Positions 30,239-32,249 of a stretch of 32,249 nucleotides of DNA are shown here, piece by piece (position 1 is the first letter of the stretch; each line of letters begins with the position of its first letter). This DNA is from Suillus spraguei (lineage: Eukaryota; Basidiomycota; Agaricomycetes; Boletales; Suillaceae). The notes under the pieces were generated by a model that ran no database searches, was not told the DNA's origin, and saw only the letters and a list, made by a program, of their open reading frames with translations. The DNA is taken from contig JABCPU010000656.1 in NCBI GenBank assembly GCA_016800925.1, forward strand, positions 1-32,249, in the 5' to 3' direction. The position numbers were made by a program, and so were the translations under genes.

Positions 30239-32249
30239 TTGATAAACGCAGTGGCCTTTTGCCGTGCCTGCAAGTTAGAAGGATCTACTCAGTTCAGCAT
30301 CTACCTCCGTCCCTCCGAAGTAAACCTTCGATCCGCATCCGTATCATCCGATCCTCCAGACCTCTCCAGAATCCCTTCCGATACCACGAATTCGCGGATG
30401 TCTTCGACAAAGGCAAAGCCGGACAACTTCCCCCATCGACCCTACGATCTCAAGATTGAGTTGGAAGAAGGGGCTAGTCCGCCTCTCGGAACCATATACT
30501 CTCTTTCTCCGGTAGAGCTTGAGGCCCTCCGGAAGTTCCTTGAAAAAACATCTCGTCCGGACTCCTCCGTCCTCATCTTCTCCCCACGGAGCCCCCGTCC
30601 TATTTGTCAAAAAGAAGGATGGATCCCTCCGCCTTTGTGTGGATTTCCGCGGCCTTAACCACATCACCAAGAAAGACCGATATCCGTTACCCCTCATTGC
30701 CGACCTTCTAGACTCCCCGAGCCGCGCTAAAGTTTATATACCAAAATTGATCTCCGATCTGCATATCACCTCGTCCGGATAACAGAAGGAGACGAGTGGA
30801 AGACTTCCTTCCGTACGCGCTATGGCTCCTATGAATGGTTGGTGATGCCGGAAGGCCTCACGAATGCTCCGGCAGCTTTCCAGCGCTTTGTCAATAGCGT
30901 GTTTGCCGATATGCTGGACGTATGTGTTGTTGTATATCTGGATGACATCCTTATCTATTCCCAAGACCTTGCAAGTCATAAGGAACATGTCCGAGAAGTT
31001 TTACGACGTCTCCGTAAACACCGACTATATGCCAAACCCGAGAAATGCGAATTCCATTCATCCTCCGTCGAATATCTTGGTTACCTCCTATCTCCGGATG
31101 GCTTGACAATGTCGTCCGAGAAAATCCAGTCTATCATAGACTGGCCAGAGCTCGGAAAGTCAAGGACATCCAATCTTTCCTCGGATTCGCTAATTTCTAT
31201 CGTCGTTCATCTTCAACTACTCGGATATCGTGGTTCCCCTTACTCGACTCACTCGCAAGGGCGTCACTTGGGACTTTTCCGAGGAATGCCGGAAATCATT
31301 TAACGCACTCAAGAAAGCCTTCACGTCCGCTCCGGTGCTTACGCATTGGATTCCGAATGTTCCTATAGTTGTGGAAACTGATGCCTCGGATTATGCTATC
31401 GCTGGAATACTATCCATTGTGTGCCCAGACTCGGAACTTCGTCCGGTGGCATTTTACTCCCGGACACTGTCCGGTGCAGAACTCAACTATGATGTCCATG
31501 ATAAGGAACTACTAGCCATCTATGCTGCGTTCCGAACCTGGCGCCATTACCTAGAAGGCTCGTCCGAGCCTATAGATGTTGTCACGGACCACAAGAACCT
31601 TGAGTATTTCTCTACCACCAAACTGCTATCCCGTCGTCAGGCCCGCTGGTCCGAGTTCCTCCATCAGTTCAACCTCGTTATCCGTTACCGTCCTGGAAGA
31701 CTCGGAGTCAAGCCAGATTCCCTCACTAGACGATGGGACGTCTACCCTAAAGAGGGGGATAAGGACTACGCTCAGATTAACCCTCACAACCTCCGTCCAA
31801 TATTTGCTTCGGAACAATTAGCTTCGTCCCTACGAGCTTCCATTTTAGCAACTCCGGTCCTTAGAGCAGCTGTTCTTATGGACACCGAACACCTCCGGAA
31901 AGACATTCTGATAGCACTCCCTAATGACCCCATTGCACAAACACATTTTCCGGTTCCTTCAGATCCGAGATGGACAATAGACGATGGTGGATTCCTTTGT
32001 TGTGACAACCGCATCTACGTTCCGGATACCAATGATCTACGACTTCGCATCCTCCGGAATTGCCATGACCACCCCCTATCCGGACATTTTGGACAGAATC
32101 GTACTCTCGAGCTCATCCGACGCAACTATACCTGGCCCGGAGTACGAGCCTTTGTCAAAGAGTATGTCAGATCCTGCACATCCTGCGCCCGAGCCAAAGT
32201 TCCGAGACATAAGCCCTATGGACTACTCAAGCAACTCCCGTCCCGAAAA
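30239..32249 (+). pseudogene. Ty3/gypsy reverse transcriptase, RNase H and integrase N terminus (frameshifted)
   Basis: The order RT, RNase H, integrase is that of Ty3/gypsy. RT blocks are [20 protein letters not shown] (about 30599-30655), [16 protein letters not shown] and the catalytic YLDD (30935-30946). Frame changes occur near 30546 (A-run), 30738 (extra TA), 31152 and 31207 (one base missing in a T-run). From about 31209 one frame stays open to the window end: RNase H with ETDASDYAI (Asp 31380-31382), HDKELLAI (Glu 31506-31508) and TDHKNLEYF (Asp 31587-31589), then the integrase H2C2 zinc-binding domain with His at 32064 and the CTSC pair at 32175-32186. The integrase core lies beyond the window. 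Confidence 0.85.

Overview
The window looks like transposon-saturated DNA from a mushroom-forming basidiomycete (Agaricomycetes). The evidence is the mix of protein families recognised by conserved blocks: a Plavaka-type (CACTA-like) transposase, a PIF/Harbinger transposase with its Myb-like partner, a DUF6698-like protein, a large Agaricomycete-expanded family of unknown function, and a Ty3/gypsy LTR retrotransposon. Introns of about 46-65 bp with GT..AG ends fit this. I see no intact host gene, rRNA, tRNA or CRISPR array, and nothing prokaryotic. All protein assignments are from memory of the families, without database searches.

Layout, left to right. 1-214 is the end of an LTR (family A). 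393-1547 is a fold-back element with about 255-275 bp inverted arms, followed to about 2998 by non-coding DNA built from GCGGTA/GTGGGAA-like words. 2999-3766 is a family-A LTR and 3779-4432 an LTR-like repeat (family F). 4433-9004 is a broken gene of the unknown family whose middle part lies in the opposite orientation to both ends. 9331-15984 is a minus-strand Plavaka transposase pseudogene split by three insertions: repeat D (10066-10941), a family-B solo LTR (12445-14053, duplication CGAAA) and a family-A solo LTR (14339-15106, duplication CTTGC). About 16450-22650 is a PIF/Harbinger element with convergent Myb-like (+) and transposase (-) genes; the transposase is cut by another family-B solo LTR (19285-21250, duplication GTCAG). 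F and B-type LTR remnants follow to 23926, then a probable Plavaka N-terminal fragment (24061-24638), a DUF6698-like pseudogene (about 25500-27286), and from 27461 the 5' LTR and body of a Ty3/gypsy element that runs off the window.

The most notable points are: (1) nested insertions whose removal, leaving one copy of each duplication, reconnects the interrupted reading frames; (2) family-B LTRs that carry an 8-bp minisatellite at two expanded lengths plus a related LTR with almost none; (3) systematic loss of CpG-containing Arg codons in the old transposon genes; (4) the internally inverted gene at 4.4-9.0 kb; and (5) unclassified non-coding repeats at 0.4-3 kb and 10.1-10.9 kb. The genes do not form a pathway; the window is best read as a history of successive transposon insertions.
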